Positions 44,037-53,414 of a stretch of DNA of 64,000 nucleotides are shown here, in pieces. The stretch comes from Bdellovibrionales bacterium (GTDB lineage Bacteria; Bdellovibrionota; Bacteriovoracia; Bacteriovoracales; Bacteriovoracaceae): NCBI GenBank assembly GCA_018646675.1, contig JABGUH010000022.1:1-64000 (forward strand), in the 5' to 3' direction. How positions within the stretch are numbered: the first letter of the stretch is position 1; every line of letters starts with the position of its first letter. The notes below the pieces were generated by a model, which made no database searches, was not told the origin of the DNA, and was given only the letters and a program-made list of their open reading frames with translations. The translations under genes were made by a program, and so were the position numbers.

Positions 44037-44896
44037 GATAGTGCTCCTTCCCCTTTTAGTTGTTTAAGCGCCATCAATGAGAGCTGCTGTTTGGCTTCAC
44101 GTTTTGAGTTACTACTAACTTCACCAATCAGCCGCTCTCCGATGGTAAGGGATACCGTAAACTTACTTCCAGCCACCTGGTCGTGATAGACGGGGAGCTG
44201 CTTATAAAGTGCCATGGTGATCTCCTGCAGTCTTGACTTGGGATCAAAGTCATCGAGCCGCTCTTGATTAATAAATGGAACACCGCTTACTTCAGAGTAC
44301 TGATCAATAATATTTTTCATAACGGCGAGAGTCTGCTTGAAACCTAGCTGAAGATAGAGAACGCCAATTAGTGCTTCAAATGCACTGGTTAGCAGTGAGC
44401 GGGGAATAGCTTCTAGGTTGTGGCCCCATCTTTTGATTTCACCTCGTCCAACTAAAATCAGACGGTCTAGTTGTAAATATTCACCCAGCTCTCCTAACAC
44501 ATCTTTATTCACTAAAGAACTTCTTAGCTTAGATAGATCTCCTTCGGACATGGTTGGAAATTGTTGGTAGATCAGAGTTGTAATCATCAAAGAGATAACG
44601 GAGTCGCCTAAAAATTCTAACTGCTCATTATGCTCTAGCGGTTCAATCTTTGAGTTAAATTCGTGGTGAAATGAGGTGTGAACTAATGCCTGTACTAGTA
44701 ACGTGCGATCAATCTGATTGGGTGCTAAATGCAGCCGCAAGCTGGTCTCTTGGTAGGCGGGAGATTTTATTACATAGTTGGCAAGATCGAGGTTTGATTT
44801 TAAGTTATTGGCTTGTGCCAAGGTGTGGACCTTGCGACTTAAAGCAAAGAGTGGATTACTCTCATTATTTGATAAATAAGAATCATTGTTGCGCAT
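44030..44896 (-). CDS. rnc: Ribonuclease III
   Basis: RNase III cuts double-stranded RNA, including rRNA precursors. The catalytic signature LEFLGDSVISLMIT lies near residue 94, with the metal-binding Glu/Asp residues, and the second acidic cluster is in TSAFEALIGVLYL near 168. The double-stranded RNA-binding domain closes the protein (DPKSRLQEITMALYKQLP to KREAKQQLSLMALKQL, about 212-280). The N-terminus is longer than usual. It begins the rnc-era-der run and is divergent from a tyrosine recombinase gene. Confidence 0.95.
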   Translation of the reverse strand: MRNNDSYLSNNESNPLFALSRKVHTLAQANNLKSNLDLANYVIKSPAYQETSLRLHLAPNQIDRTLLVQALVHTSFHHEFNSKIEPLEHNEQLEFLGDSVISLMITTLIYQQFPTMSEGDLSKLRSSLVNKDVLGELGEYLQLDRLILVGRGEIKRWGHNLEAIPRSLLTSAFEALIGVLYLQLGFKQTLAVMKNIIDQYSEVSGVPFINQERLDDFDPKSRLQEITMALYKQLPVYHDQVAGSKFTVSLTIGERLIGEVSSNSKREAKQQLSLMALKQLKGEGALSC

Positions 44897-45007
44897 GAAT
44901 TCAACCTATATAAAATATCGTATTAACAAATGGTTACACCCCGAGTGGCGCTGTTTTAGCATCTTGCGCAATTAATTTCAACTAATTCAATTATATGTTG
45001 TAGAAAA

Positions 45008-45991
45008 GTGTCAGTGGTCGTAACATCTTCGGCGATCATGGGTACTTTACAAGAACAGAAAATTATTCTTCTAGATGAGCAGCAGCTTTTTTTGGCACAA
45101 TTGGAGTCAAAAGGTCGTAGTCTCAATACGTTGAAGAACTATAAGACTGATCTTGACTGCTTTAATAACTTCCTCACACAGCACCAAACATCACTTAAAA
45201 TTGACTCTTTTACCGGCAAAGAGCTCTCTGGCTATCATGACTATCTGCAGGTTAAGTATCGCTCAGATAACTCTAGAAGGCGGAGAGTGCAGACCCTACG
45301 CCTCTTTTTTGACTTTCTGGTTAAACGCTCGCTTTTTAATCATAACCCCGTTAGAGACTTTCCTCCGTCGCCTAAATTTTTAGATATTCCTCGCCCCACT
45401 CCCTTTAGCGAGATTAAGACACTGTGGAGCTACCAAGTTCAAAACAGTGATAGCAAAGAGGAGTTGGCATCGCTATTGATGATGCGTAATCAGTTAATTA
45501 CTCTTTTAATCTTTGGTGCCGGCCTGAAAGTTTCGGATCTATTTCAACTTAAGAGTAAGCATATTATTGTTGAGGGACGGGAGTGTAGGGTGATGATTGC
45601 CCACGCTAAAGGGGGGCCATATACTGTTCCTTTGCCACCGGTTTTCAAAAAAATATTTTCACGTTACTCAAAGCTACTGGAGCAGTTAAAAAGTAGGGCC
45701 ATTATAGAGTTTGATCAATTGTTGTTTAATGCTAATCCACATAAAATCTTATCAGCAGGCATTACTCCACGTGGTGTGGAGTTAGTTTTTGCAGATTTGC
45801 GAAAGAAGCTATTGTTGACCGTAAATCCTAAGAGTTTACGCCAAGCGTGTATCTTTAAGTGGATTACTCAACAGCGAAAAGATGCTCAGATTAAGGAGTG
45901 GCTGGGGGTTGCTCCCTCATATAGCTTGAAGCCATACAAAGAGAGCGCCGCAACTCATCACTACACAGATAGTTTTCTAGAAGAGATCTAG
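45008..45991 (+). CDS. Degenerate tyrosine recombinase (XerC/XerD-like)
   Basis: The N-terminal core-binding domain (LAQLESKGRSLNTLKNYKTDLDCFNNFL) and the C-terminal catalytic fold are recognisable at normal length. The catalytic set is damaged. The first Arg motif reads GAGLKVSDL (Lys for Arg), the HxxR motif reads PKSLRQA (no His, Arg kept), and the GH position reads LGVAPSYS. A Tyr is present in LKPYKES. Such changes make strand cleavage doubtful. It may be a domesticated or inactive recombinase, or one with shifted residues. A GTG at 45008 is used; ATG at 45038 is also possible. Confidence 0.75.
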   Translation: MSVVVTSSAIMGTLQEQKIILLDEQQLFLAQLESKGRSLNTLKNYKTDLDCFNNFLTQHQTSLKIDSFTGKELSGYHDYLQVKYRSDNSRRRRVQTLRLFFDFLVKRSLFNHNPVRDFPPSPKFLDIPRPTPFSEIKTLWSYQVQNSDSKEELASLLMMRNQLITLLIFGAGLKVSDLFQLKSKHIIVEGRECRVMIAHAKGGPYTVPLPPVFKKIFSRYSKLLEQLKSRAIIEFDQLLFNANPHKILSAGITPRGVELVFADLRKKLLLTVNPKSLRQACIFKWITQQRKDAQIKEWLGVAPSYSLKPYKESAATHHYTDSFLEEI

Positions 45992-45996
45992 TCGAT

Positions 45997-47061
45997 CTAT
46001 TTTTTACAGATTTTGGTTCGAGCAGTCTCTCTAATAATATCCTGCTTGAAACCAACTCTGGCCGTTCCATTTTTACAGATACTACAGCTAACTTCGTAGG
46101 GCTCTCTTAGAGTGCTCCAATAGCGAGATATCCCAATCCATTTCTGGTTGTTAATCTGATCTTTACAGGAGATACAGTTACTTCCTCCACGAGTCAGATG
46201 AGAGAAGATGGCTACTCCACACTGTAGATTTACACTAGGAGTATGCATGTCGGCAGCGGATTTAGGCATGCAGCCAAATTTCTTATAGTGGCGACTTCGG
46301 GCGCTGGAGTAAGAGATCTGTAATAGGCCACGACTGATAACATTTAGCTGAGTACTATCAGCGTCACTTCCATTGAAGATGCTCTCATCATTGCCAACAC
46401 CTGGATCGAAACGTGACTCTCGTTTGGCGATTGAGTTCATTAGATGGATCCAGAATACTTTTTTATTTCTATCGGTAAGTTGTAGGTAGTTTGGACAGAA
46501 CAACGTCACATCAGTAGGTGGATTATCCAGCAGGCGTTGTCCATAATCATCAATCGCTTGGTCGATGTGGTGGGCCCAGCTTTGATTTGGATTGGCCTTA
46601 TCCCACATAAATTTGTTACTCCAGCGTTCAACACCGGCAGGAAGTGGCTCATCGTAGAGAGCACGGGTAATGTCGCTCTTATTAACTGACCACTCATAGA
46701 TATAAAGGTCTAGTTTTTTTAGTTGCTCTAACTTCCGATTAGAGATGGATCTTTTACCCACTCTAATTATTTTTACTCCACCATAGAAGCTGGCAGCACT
46801 GCGCTTTACCTTAAAGCCACTTTTAACAAAAGGGGCAATTAATGTCATCTCGCTATCTATTTCAATTATACTTCCTTTGGGAATTGTAATTTTCTTTTTC
46901 AGATAAAAAGTTTGGGCACCGGTTTGGCGATCACGATACTCTTTTTTTATTCGAAGGCTGGCACCATCGTTTGAGGTCACAACTGTCCGCACAATAGCAG
47001 CATAGGATGTTGAGATTAGGGTGACTAAGGTAACGACTCCAATTATCTTTAGTAGGTTCAC
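45997..47061 (-). CDS. Secreted lysozyme-fold (lytic-transglycosylase-like) protein
   Basis: A signal peptide (to about residue 21) is followed by a 160-residue part of unknown fold. The C-terminal region has SIAKRESRFDP near residue 212, which fits the catalytic Glu of soluble lytic transglycosylases. SRGLLQISYSSAR near 246 and NLQCGVAIFSHL near 280 complete the G-L-x-Q-I and C-terminal pattern. It ends in a Cys-rich tail (CISC, CSICK). Activity on peptidoglycan is likely but not shown. GTG at 47061 has AAGGAG upstream. The recombinase gene ends five bases away. Confidence 0.8.
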   Translation of the reverse strand: MNLLKIIGVVTLVTLISTSYAAIVRTVVTSNDGASLRIKKEYRDRQTGAQTFYLKKKITIPKGSIIEIDSEMTLIAPFVKSGFKVKRSAASFYGGVKIIRVGKRSISNRKLEQLKKLDLYIYEWSVNKSDITRALYDEPLPAGVERWSNKFMWDKANPNQSWAHHIDQAIDDYGQRLLDNPPTDVTLFCPNYLQLTDRNKKVFWIHLMNSIAKRESRFDPGVGNDESIFNGSDADSTQLNVISRGLLQISYSSARSRHYKKFGCMPKSAADMHTPSVNLQCGVAIFSHLTRGGSNCISCKDQINNQKWIGISRYWSTLREPYEVSCSICKNGTARVGFKQDIIRETARTKICKK

Positions 47062-47208
47062 AGGCTTAACTCCTTAATATTGCGTAAATACTGATTTATA
47101 TTGCTCGTCGGGGAGACTACATTGCACCCAGTCGTAAAACAAGAGAGATGGTAAATTAGTGAAGTTTTTACTCAATAAGAGTAACGAGGAGGTGAAAAGG
47201 CACTAACT

Positions 47209-48015
47209 TTATTGGGGTCTTACCTGCACTGGTAGTCCCAGATCATGATCCATCTGCCAACGATCAGCAAAGAGTTCAACTGGTTCAACTCGATAGTGTT
47301 CTAGGTCGAGATCAAATTTATCGGTCTGCTTTTTAAGCTCTTGCTGTAGCACATAGTAGTCTTCACGTTTGGTGAGTATTAGTTTTAATGCTCTCTCTTT
47401 CTCTTTTTTCAATCGCAAGATGTCTTGATCATATTTTGCCGCCGCTTGGACCCGACGTAGGTTATATGATGCGAGAAAATTATTTACCTCATTTAGCTGG
47501 TGGTAAAAATTTTCCTTTCGTTGCAGTAGCATCTTTCGAAAGTGGCTGGCCTCACGAACTCTCTTACTCATGATTGGCCCCCAAAAATTTAGCTGGCTAC
47601 CACGCCGAAAGTAGCCTTCGCCCTTCCAGCACGATTGGAGGTTTCTTACATAGATAGTCAGGTACTGATTACCTTCCACATCACGCACTGAGGCGTCACA
47701 GACTCCAGTATCAGTGTTATTAACTCTGAATTTCAGAGGGTCGCCGGCGCGAAGAAACTTGATATTTCCATTTTCACATTTAACTTTAAAGATTGTACTA
47801 GTGGCATCTCGATCAGTAACTCGGCCATAGAACTTTGAGTAGTCCATCTGAGGGTCATAGAAGGAGTCACGACCCTTGGGAGGTGGAGGGATAACCACTA
47901 TTTCCTCTCCCTTGTTACTCTTCTTGGATAGCACAGACCCCTTGACCACCTCCGGAGAGCTGAGCAGAAGTGTCATTAGTAGACATAGAGCTAGAGGGAT
48001 ATATATTTTATCCAT
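47209..48015 (-). CDS. Secreted coiled-coil hypothetical protein
   Basis: The ATG at 48015 gives a signal peptide (MDKIYIPLALCLLMTLLLSS). The mature part has a small domain with Cys pairs (VKCENG, TGVCDA, QSCWKG) over about residues 60-145. A long charged helix (HFRKMLLQRKENFYHQLNEVNNFL to REDYYVLQQELKKQTDKFDLDL, about 155-245) follows and is likely a coiled coil. No family is recognised. An upstream in-frame ATG at 48036 would disturb the signal peptide. Confidence 0.7.
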   Translation of the reverse strand: MDKIYIPLALCLLMTLLLSSPEVVKGSVLSKKSNKGEEIVVIPPPPKGRDSFYDPQMDYSKFYGRVTDRDATSTIFKVKCENGNIKFLRAGDPLKFRVNNTDTGVCDASVRDVEGNQYLTIYVRNLQSCWKGEGYFRRGSQLNFWGPIMSKRVREASHFRKMLLQRKENFYHQLNEVNNFLASYNLRRVQAAAKYDQDILRLKKEKERALKLILTKREDYYVLQQELKKQTDKFDLDLEHYRVEPVELFADRWQMDHDLGLPVQVRPQ

Positions 48016-48071
48016 ACCTAGATAATTATCTATCAAAATCTCACTATTTACAATGCTTGGCGAAAGATTGC

Positions 48072-48713
48072 CTAATTACTATTGGCGTGATCCTTAAGAA
48101 ATTGATCTAAACCATTCTTTGTCATTGGATGATTAAACATCCCTTTGACTACCTTGAAAGGTATTGTTCCTACATCCGCTCCTACCATTGCAACATCTCT
48201 GACATGGATAGAGTGTCGTAAGGAGGCAGCAATAATCTGAGTTTGGAAAGCATAGTTATCAAAAATCGTTCTAATCTCTTCAATCAGAGCAATTCCATCG
48301 TGGCCAATATCATCTAAGCGCCCCATAAAAGGAGAGACGTAGGTGGCACCATTCTTGGCCGCCAGCAAAGCTTGGTTGGATGAGAAGACTAAAGTAACAT
48401 TTGTCTTGATCTCATCTTGTGAGAGCTCTTTACATGCAACGATACCCTCTTCGGTCATGGGAAGCTTGATCACTACGTTGGGGTGAATTTTTGCCAACTC
48501 CCGCCCCTCTCGCACCATGCCTTCAGCATCTGTGGCAATCACCTCGGCTGAGATTGGTCCATCAATAATATTGACAATATCGCAGATAACCTCAGTTTGA
48601 GGTCTGCCACTTTTGGCAATTAGACTGGGATTAGTGGTGACACCATCAATAAAACCCCATCTTGCAGCTTGCTTAATCTCTTCTACATCACCAGTATCTA
48701 GAAAAATTTCCAT
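48072..48713 (-). CDS. tal: Transaldolase / fructose-6-phosphate aldolase family
   Basis: The enzyme belongs to the short transaldolase group of about 215 residues. [33 protein letters not shown] opens the protein, [12 protein letters not shown] near 80 carries the Schiff-base Lys, and [31 protein letters not shown] follows. It transfers a dihydroxyacetone unit in the pentose phosphate pathway; fructose-6-phosphate aldolase is the alternative activity of the same fold. AAGGAG lies before the ATG. Confidence 0.93.
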   Translation of the reverse strand: MEIFLDTGDVEEIKQAARWGFIDGVTTNPSLIAKSGRPQTEVICDIVNIIDGPISAEVIATDAEGMVREGRELAKIHPNVVIKLPMTEEGIVACKELSQDEIKTNVTLVFSSNQALLAAKNGATYVSPFMGRLDDIGHDGIALIEEIRTIFDNYAFQTQIIAASLRHSIHVRDVAMVGADVGTIPFKVVKGMFNHPMTKNGLDQFLKDHANSN

Positions 48714-48752
48714 TATAAAAACTCCTTATGATAGTTTATTAGTTACTCTTGT

Positions 48753-49109
48753 TTAGTGGCCAAAATGTCCGAGACGCTCTCCTCCTAAAAGGTGAAAGTG
48801 GGTATGGAAGACACTCTGCCCACCATTGGTACCAATATTGGTTACAATCCTGGCGCCATCAGCATGCATATCATTGTCGACCATATATTCGGTCATAGCA
48901 TGAAAAAGATGTTCCAGTTGTCGGCCGCTATCTTTTGCCATCTCGATAACATCTTTGCTGTGTGTTCGGTGGATAAAGACATGGTGAATCTTCGCTTCAG
49001 GGTTTATATCCTTAAAACCAATTACATTCACATCATTATAGATAATCTCAACGGGGACATCTCCATTAACCATTTTACAGAATAGACACTCTTGATCACT
49101 CATTCCCAT
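48753..49109 (-). CDS. HIT-family nucleotide-binding hydrolase
   Basis: The HinT-type protein begins with CLFCKMVNGDVP and ends with the histidine triad FHTHFHLLGGERLGHFGH. These are hydrolases of purine nucleoside phosphoramidates. About 118 residues is typical. The ATG at 49109 follows AGGAG by a short spacing; a second ATG at 49103 is also plausible. It starts nine bases after murA ends, so it is likely cotranscribed with it. Confidence 0.93.
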   Translation of the reverse strand: MGMSDQECLFCKMVNGDVPVEIIYNDVNVIGFKDINPEAKIHHVFIHRTHSKDVIEMAKDSGRQLEHLFHAMTEYMVDNDMHADGARIVTNIGTNGGQSVFHTHFHLLGGERLGHFGH

Positions 49110-49118
49110 ATGCTCCTG

Positions 49119-50372
49119 TTAGCTGTTTACCCTTTCTAACGATACTCCCAAACTTTTTAATTTACCATCCAGATTATCATAGCCTCGATCTAGGTGATAT
49201 ACTCGTAAAATTTCACTCTCTCCCTTTGCCACTAGTGCTGCCAGTACTAGTGCTGCCGAAGCCCGTAGGTCGGTGCACATTACTGGCGCACCATTTAAGT
49301 CATCGCTGCCAATAATCATTGCGGTTTTACCTTTTAGAGAGAAACTGGCCCCCATTCTGCCTAGTTCCGGTAGATGCATAAAGCGATTCTCGAAGATTCT
49401 CTCACTAATCATTGAGCTGCTATTAGCTGTTGTTGCCAAGGCGACAAGTTGGGCCTGGACATCAGTGGGAAAGCCGGGATAGGGGGCCGTGTCAATACAG
49501 ACTCCAGTTAGTTGATCACTGGGACCAACGGTGACAAAATCTCGCCCGACAGTTAGTTGCGCCCCCATATCGGTCAGAGTATTTAGTACCGCATCTAGAT
49601 GTTGAGGATTAAACCCTGTAACCGTAACTTTTGACTTGGTAATGATACCTGCAATGATATAGGTGGCAGCTTCAATTCGATCACCAATCGCTCGATACTC
49701 GCCTCCACCTAGTTTCGGCACCCCTTCAATACTGATGACTGGACTGCCTGCACCATGGATTTTTGCTCCTAAAGTGATCAGAAAGTTTGCTAGGTCCTTG
49801 ATCTCCGGTTCAAGAGCGGCATTCTCAATCTCCGTTGTCCCTTCAGCAAGTACTGCGGCCATCATTAGATTTTCAGTTGCTCCAACTGAGGGGAAGGGAA
49901 GTACTAGTTTAGTGCCAATGAGCTGCGAAGTTGAAGCCTCTACATGGCCTGCACATATTTTAATTTTTGCCCCCATCTTCTCTAAATATTTAAGATGGAG
50001 ATCAATGGGACGAACTCCAATGGCACACCCACCTGGCAGAGAGACGACAGCCTTTTTAAAACGGGTTAATAGTGGGCCGAGTACTAATATTGAAGCCCGC
50101 ATAGTACTGACAAGATCATACTTAGCTTCTAGTGAGGTGATCTGATCAGCACAGAACTTAACTCCTGCTGGACAGGAGCTGATTTTTACTCCGAGATTAC
50201 CCAGTAGGCGTTGCATGGTTTTGATATCTCTTAGGGCAGGTAGTCCCTTCAAGGTGATTGGTTGATCTGAGAGAAGCACTCCAGCGATGATTGGCAGGTA
50301 GGCATTCTTCGAGCAGGAGACTGCAACGCTACCGTTAAGCTTGGCCCCCCCTGTTATCCTTAGTCGATCCAC
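49119..50372 (-). CDS. murA: UDP-N-acetylglucosamine 1-carboxyvinyltransferase
   Basis: MurA adds enolpyruvate to UDP-GlcNAc, the first committed step of peptidoglycan synthesis. SCSKNAYLPIIAGVLLSD near residue 19, SMRASILVLGPLL near 88, and the active-site PGGCAIGVRPIDLHL near 112 are present. Cys in this loop means sensitivity to fosfomycin is expected by family rules. APYPGFPTDVQAQ near 296 is also conserved. At 417 residues it is complete. The start is GTG at 50372, overlapping the prmC stop by one base. Confidence 0.95.
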   Translation of the reverse strand: MDRLRITGGAKLNGSVAVSCSKNAYLPIIAGVLLSDQPITLKGLPALRDIKTMQRLLGNLGVKISSCPAGVKFCADQITSLEAKYDLVSTMRASILVLGPLLTRFKKAVVSLPGGCAIGVRPIDLHLKYLEKMGAKIKICAGHVEASTSQLIGTKLVLPFPSVGATENLMMAAVLAEGTTEIENAALEPEIKDLANFLITLGAKIHGAGSPVISIEGVPKLGGGEYRAIGDRIEAATYIIAGIITKSKVTVTGFNPQHLDAVLNTLTDMGAQLTVGRDFVTVGPSDQLTGVCIDTAPYPGFPTDVQAQLVALATTANSSSMISERIFENRFMHLPELGRMGASFSLKGKTAMIIGSDDLNGAPVMCTDLRASAALVLAALVAKGESEILRVYHLDRGYDNLDGKLKSLGVSLERVNS

Positions 50373-51229
50373 TAAATTGTCCCCCTTTGCGCCCTGATCA
50401 ACCGCTCTTGTCCAGTTAGATCACACATGATGGCAATATCATCAAAACCACATTTTTCCAACATTATGGGAAAGTACTTTAAATGTCTCTCATGGCCCTC
50501 CATCAAAAAGACTCCCCCCGGAAGTAGGTGATCATATACTTGGGAAAAAAAGGAGGCAAACCACTCTAAATAGCTATCATCAGGTAGAAAAAGGGCCAGA
50601 TGAGGCTCATGTTTAAATACTTGGGGGTGCACCTGACTGGCATCTTCTTCTCGCTTAATATAGGGGGGATTTGAGACGACTAAATGGAATTTATGGTCAA
50701 AATTTGCCAGACGATCTTGGCAGTGCAGCTCCAAAGAGCTCCTGCTATCTATTTTGTACTGTAGACGAAATAGGTTATCCCTGGCGACATTCAATGCAGA
50801 GTTATCGATATCAATGGCAACCGCTTTTATCGGAGAGGGGCCCTCGACCATTAGAGACAATATAATTGCCCCAGTGCCACAACCCACATCACATACAGTA
50901 AGTGGCTGGTCACTGTCAGAGCACATATTGGTAATAACTTCAATCGCACTTTCTACTAATACTTCACTTTCAAATCTTGGAATTAGTACATCGGGGGTAA
51001 CGATAAATGTCGAAGAGAAGAAGTATCGCTCTTGGACAATGTAGGCCAGGGGGACTCCCGCTTGGAGCTTGTTTAGTAGATAGTTTAGGGTCGATGGACT
51101 GGGTGAACGACTTAACTGGTTTAGAGTTTCATGCAGTAGACGTAAAGAGATACCTGGATAGTTACACTCTAGTTGAGATTGATGTTGATGGTAGTACTGC
51201 TCAAGTTGGTGGTTAAAATAAGGTATCAA
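50372..51229 (-). CDS. prmC: Peptide chain release factor N5-glutamine methyltransferase
   Basis: PrmC methylates the Gln of the GGQ motif in release factors. The SAM-binding motif VCDVGCGTGAIILSL lies near residue 113, and the catalytic NPPY is VVSNPPYI near 180. The N-terminal domain has the usual helical bundle. It starts with TTG at 51229, overlapping the prfA stop by three bases, which fits its substrate being RF1. The order prfA-prmC is a common pairing. Confidence 0.93.
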   Translation of the reverse strand: MIPYFNHQLEQYYHQHQSQLECNYPGISLRLLHETLNQLSRSPSPSTLNYLLNKLQAGVPLAYIVQERYFFSSTFIVTPDVLIPRFESEVLVESAIEVITNMCSDSDQPLTVCDVGCGTGAIILSLMVEGPSPIKAVAIDIDNSALNVARDNLFRLQYKIDSRSSLELHCQDRLANFDHKFHLVVSNPPYIKREEDASQVHPQVFKHEPHLALFLPDDSYLEWFASFFSQVYDHLLPGGVFLMEGHERHLKYFPIMLEKCGFDDIAIMCDLTGQERLIRAQRGTI

Positions 51230-52293
51230 TCATGTTGCCCTTTGAGTAACTCCGCTTGATGATAAGCGACTAAGGCATCTATCACTGGTGCCATCTCTCC
51301 CTCCATCACTTTATCTAATGAGTAGATAGTTAACCCAATACGGTGATCAGTCAGACGTCCTTGAGGAAAGTTATAGGTTCGAATCCTCTCCGAACGGTCT
51401 CCGCTGCCGACTTGATCGCTCCGAGCAGCATCCTCTTCTTTTTTCCGCTCTCGCTCCATCTGATCATGGATACGGTTACGCAGGATCTTTAATGCCTTTG
51501 CCTTATTTTTTATCTGAGACTTCTCATCTTGGATTGCAACGACTGTTCCTGTTGGTAGGTGAGTGACCCGGACAGCAGAGTCGGTAGTATTAACCGATTG
51601 GCCCCCACAGCCTCCAGAGCGATAGACATCAACTCGTACTTCATTCATATCAAGTTCGAATTCGATCTCTTCCACCTCTGGCATCACGGCCACTGTGATA
51701 GTAGATGTATGGATTCGTCCTTGGGACTCAGTTTTTGGTACCCGTTGCACTCGGTGGACACCGGATTCATACTTCATAATGGAGTATACTTTTTCCCCTG
51801 TTACGCTGAAGATAACTTCCTTTATTCCCTCATCACCTTCACTAATTGAGACTTGCTCTAACTTACACTTTTGGGTTCGAAGGTAGTTTTGATACATTCG
51901 ATAGACATCACCAACAAAAATAGAAGCTTCGTCACCACCGGCACCAGCTCGGATCTCGATCATTACGTTCTTGTCATCATTGGGATCTTTAGGGAGAAGA
52001 AGAATTTTAAGCTCCTCTTCTAAACCAGTGATAAGTGCTTCACTCTCCGATAGCTCCTCTTTTGCCATCTCTCTTAACTCTTCATCCTTTTCAGTCTTTA
52101 GGATCTCTTTGGCTTCATCAACGCTGGTCCTTACCTCTTTGTATTTTTGATAACAGTTAACGATACCTTCAATATTTGAGCGTTCAGAGGTCGTCTTGCG
52201 AAACTCCTCTTGCCGGTCATAGATAGTGGGGTCAGCTAACTTGTCGGTTAGCTCCTGATAGCGAAGTAATACAGCATCTAGTTTGTTAAACAT
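51226..52293 (-). CDS. prfA: Peptide chain release factor 1
   Basis: RF1 ends translation at UAA and UAG. The peptidyl-hydrolysis motif GGQ is in RSGGCGGQSVNTTDSAVR near residue 230, the site PrmC modifies. The codon-reading PxT region reads RVPKTESQGRIHTST near 185, with Lys in the middle where Ala or Val is common. The 355-residue length is normal. It is cotranscribed with prmC downstream and follows a DUF1385 gene by five bases. Confidence 0.94.
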   Translation of the reverse strand: MFNKLDAVLLRYQELTDKLADPTIYDRQEEFRKTTSERSNIEGIVNCYQKYKEVRTSVDEAKEILKTEKDEELREMAKEELSESEALITGLEEELKILLLPKDPNDDKNVMIEIRAGAGGDEASIFVGDVYRMYQNYLRTQKCKLEQVSISEGDEGIKEVIFSVTGEKVYSIMKYESGVHRVQRVPKTESQGRIHTSTITVAVMPEVEEIEFELDMNEVRVDVYRSGGCGGQSVNTTDSAVRVTHLPTGTVVAIQDEKSQIKNKAKALKILRNRIHDQMERERKKEEDAARSDQVGSGDRSERIRTYNFPQGRLTDHRIGLTIYSLDKVMEGEMAPVIDALVAYHQAELLKGQHD

Positions 52294-52298
52294 AATTG

Positions 52299-53414
52299 TT
52301 ACTCTTTAAAGTCATCTGGTTTTAACATGGTGAGTTCGATGTCAGTCGCAGAAGATATATCAAGTTCATCTTGTTCCAAGATTTTCTGATCAGCTGATTT
52401 TAATCCATGACGCTCTTCTAGAAAAAGAACTGCTTTAATTGATGCGAGTGCAACTTCTACTTGTTGGTCATCAGGCTCTCTTGTGGTAAGTCGCTGTAGC
52501 ATCATTCCCGGGGCACTCATCATTCGTCCCCAGACGGAGGTACTGTTTTTACCTAGTATCTTAATCAGTTCATAGGAGATTCCAGCAATGGGAAAGGTCA
52601 GAGCAATTTTAAATAAAATTGCCATGAGGTGTTTTATTATTAACGGTTGACCCACTCCCACCGGAACAATAACAAAAATTCCGGTAAAAAGGATAATTGA
52701 TATCAGTAATAAGAAGAAGATAAAAGTGGTTCCACAGCGAGGGTGAAAAGTGGAGTAGCGCTGGGCATTCTCTACCGTTAGCTCCTCCTTTGCTTCGAAG
52801 GTGGATATCGCTTTATGTTCTGCTCCGTGATATTGAAAGACTCTTTTTATATCGGGAAAAAAGCCAATAATATATACATACAGAATAAAAACTGTCGCTT
52901 TAATTATTCCATCAATGGCATGGAATAAAAAACTTTGCAGACCCCAGCTCTCTCCTACCCAACGCTCAATTAGTGCAGTTAAGCCATGAGGTAGAAAGAC
53001 AAACAACAAAATACCAAATATAAATGAAGCGACAATGGAAAAGAATGTGGCCCATCCCACTTTCTCTTTATTTTTCTGTTGGGCCAGAAAGTCTTCTTCG
53101 CTAATCCCTTTTTTGAGTGCTTCTTGTTTCAACTCCTCATTCATTGCGATATGAGCGGAGTAGTTCAAAGAGACAATACCATTTGCCATAGTCTCTACTA
53201 AAATCAGAATTCCTCTTAATAGAGGCTTTTTGAAAATATTGAAGCGCTTGTTTAATCCATACCACTGGTCACGACGCAGACGAATTACTCCATCTGGCTT
53301 TCGTACCGCCACCACAAAAGCGTTGGGGGAGCGCATCATCACTCCCTCAATTACCGCTTGACCACCAATCGAGGTGAATTTTTCGCTAGCAGGTTTGGAG
53401 GATAGATTAACCAT
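52299..53414 (-). CDS. DUF1385 membrane protein
   Basis: The N-terminal [27 protein letters not shown] near residue 16 is the hallmark of DUF1385. Several hydrophobic helices follow, with [42 protein letters not shown] near 190-230 as the second conserved block. Family members are found near prfA or rho in many bacteria, and the function is unknown. The start overlaps the end of rho by eight bases (53407-53414). It is 371 residues long. Confidence 0.9.
   Translation of the reverse strand: MVNLSSKPASEKFTSIGGQAVIEGVMMRSPNAFVVAVRKPDGVIRLRRDQWYGLNKRFNIFKKPLLRGILILVETMANGIVSLNYSAHIAMNEELKQEALKKGISEEDFLAQQKNKEKVGWATFFSIVASFIFGILLFVFLPHGLTALIERWVGESWGLQSFLFHAIDGIIKATVFILYVYIIGFFPDIKRVFQYHGAEHKAISTFEAKEELTVENAQRYSTFHPRCGTTFIFFLLLISIILFTGIFVIVPVGVGQPLIIKHLMAILFKIALTFPIAGISYELIKILGKNSTSVWGRMMSAPGMMLQRLTTREPDDQQVEVALASIKAVLFLEERHGLKSADQKILEQDELDISSATDIELTMLKPDDFKE

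Noticed and set aside
51368-51390. tRNA T-arm-like sequence GGTTCGAATCCTC
   Set aside because: It lies inside prfA, in frame with conserved release-factor residues. No anticodon or acceptor stem can be built around it.
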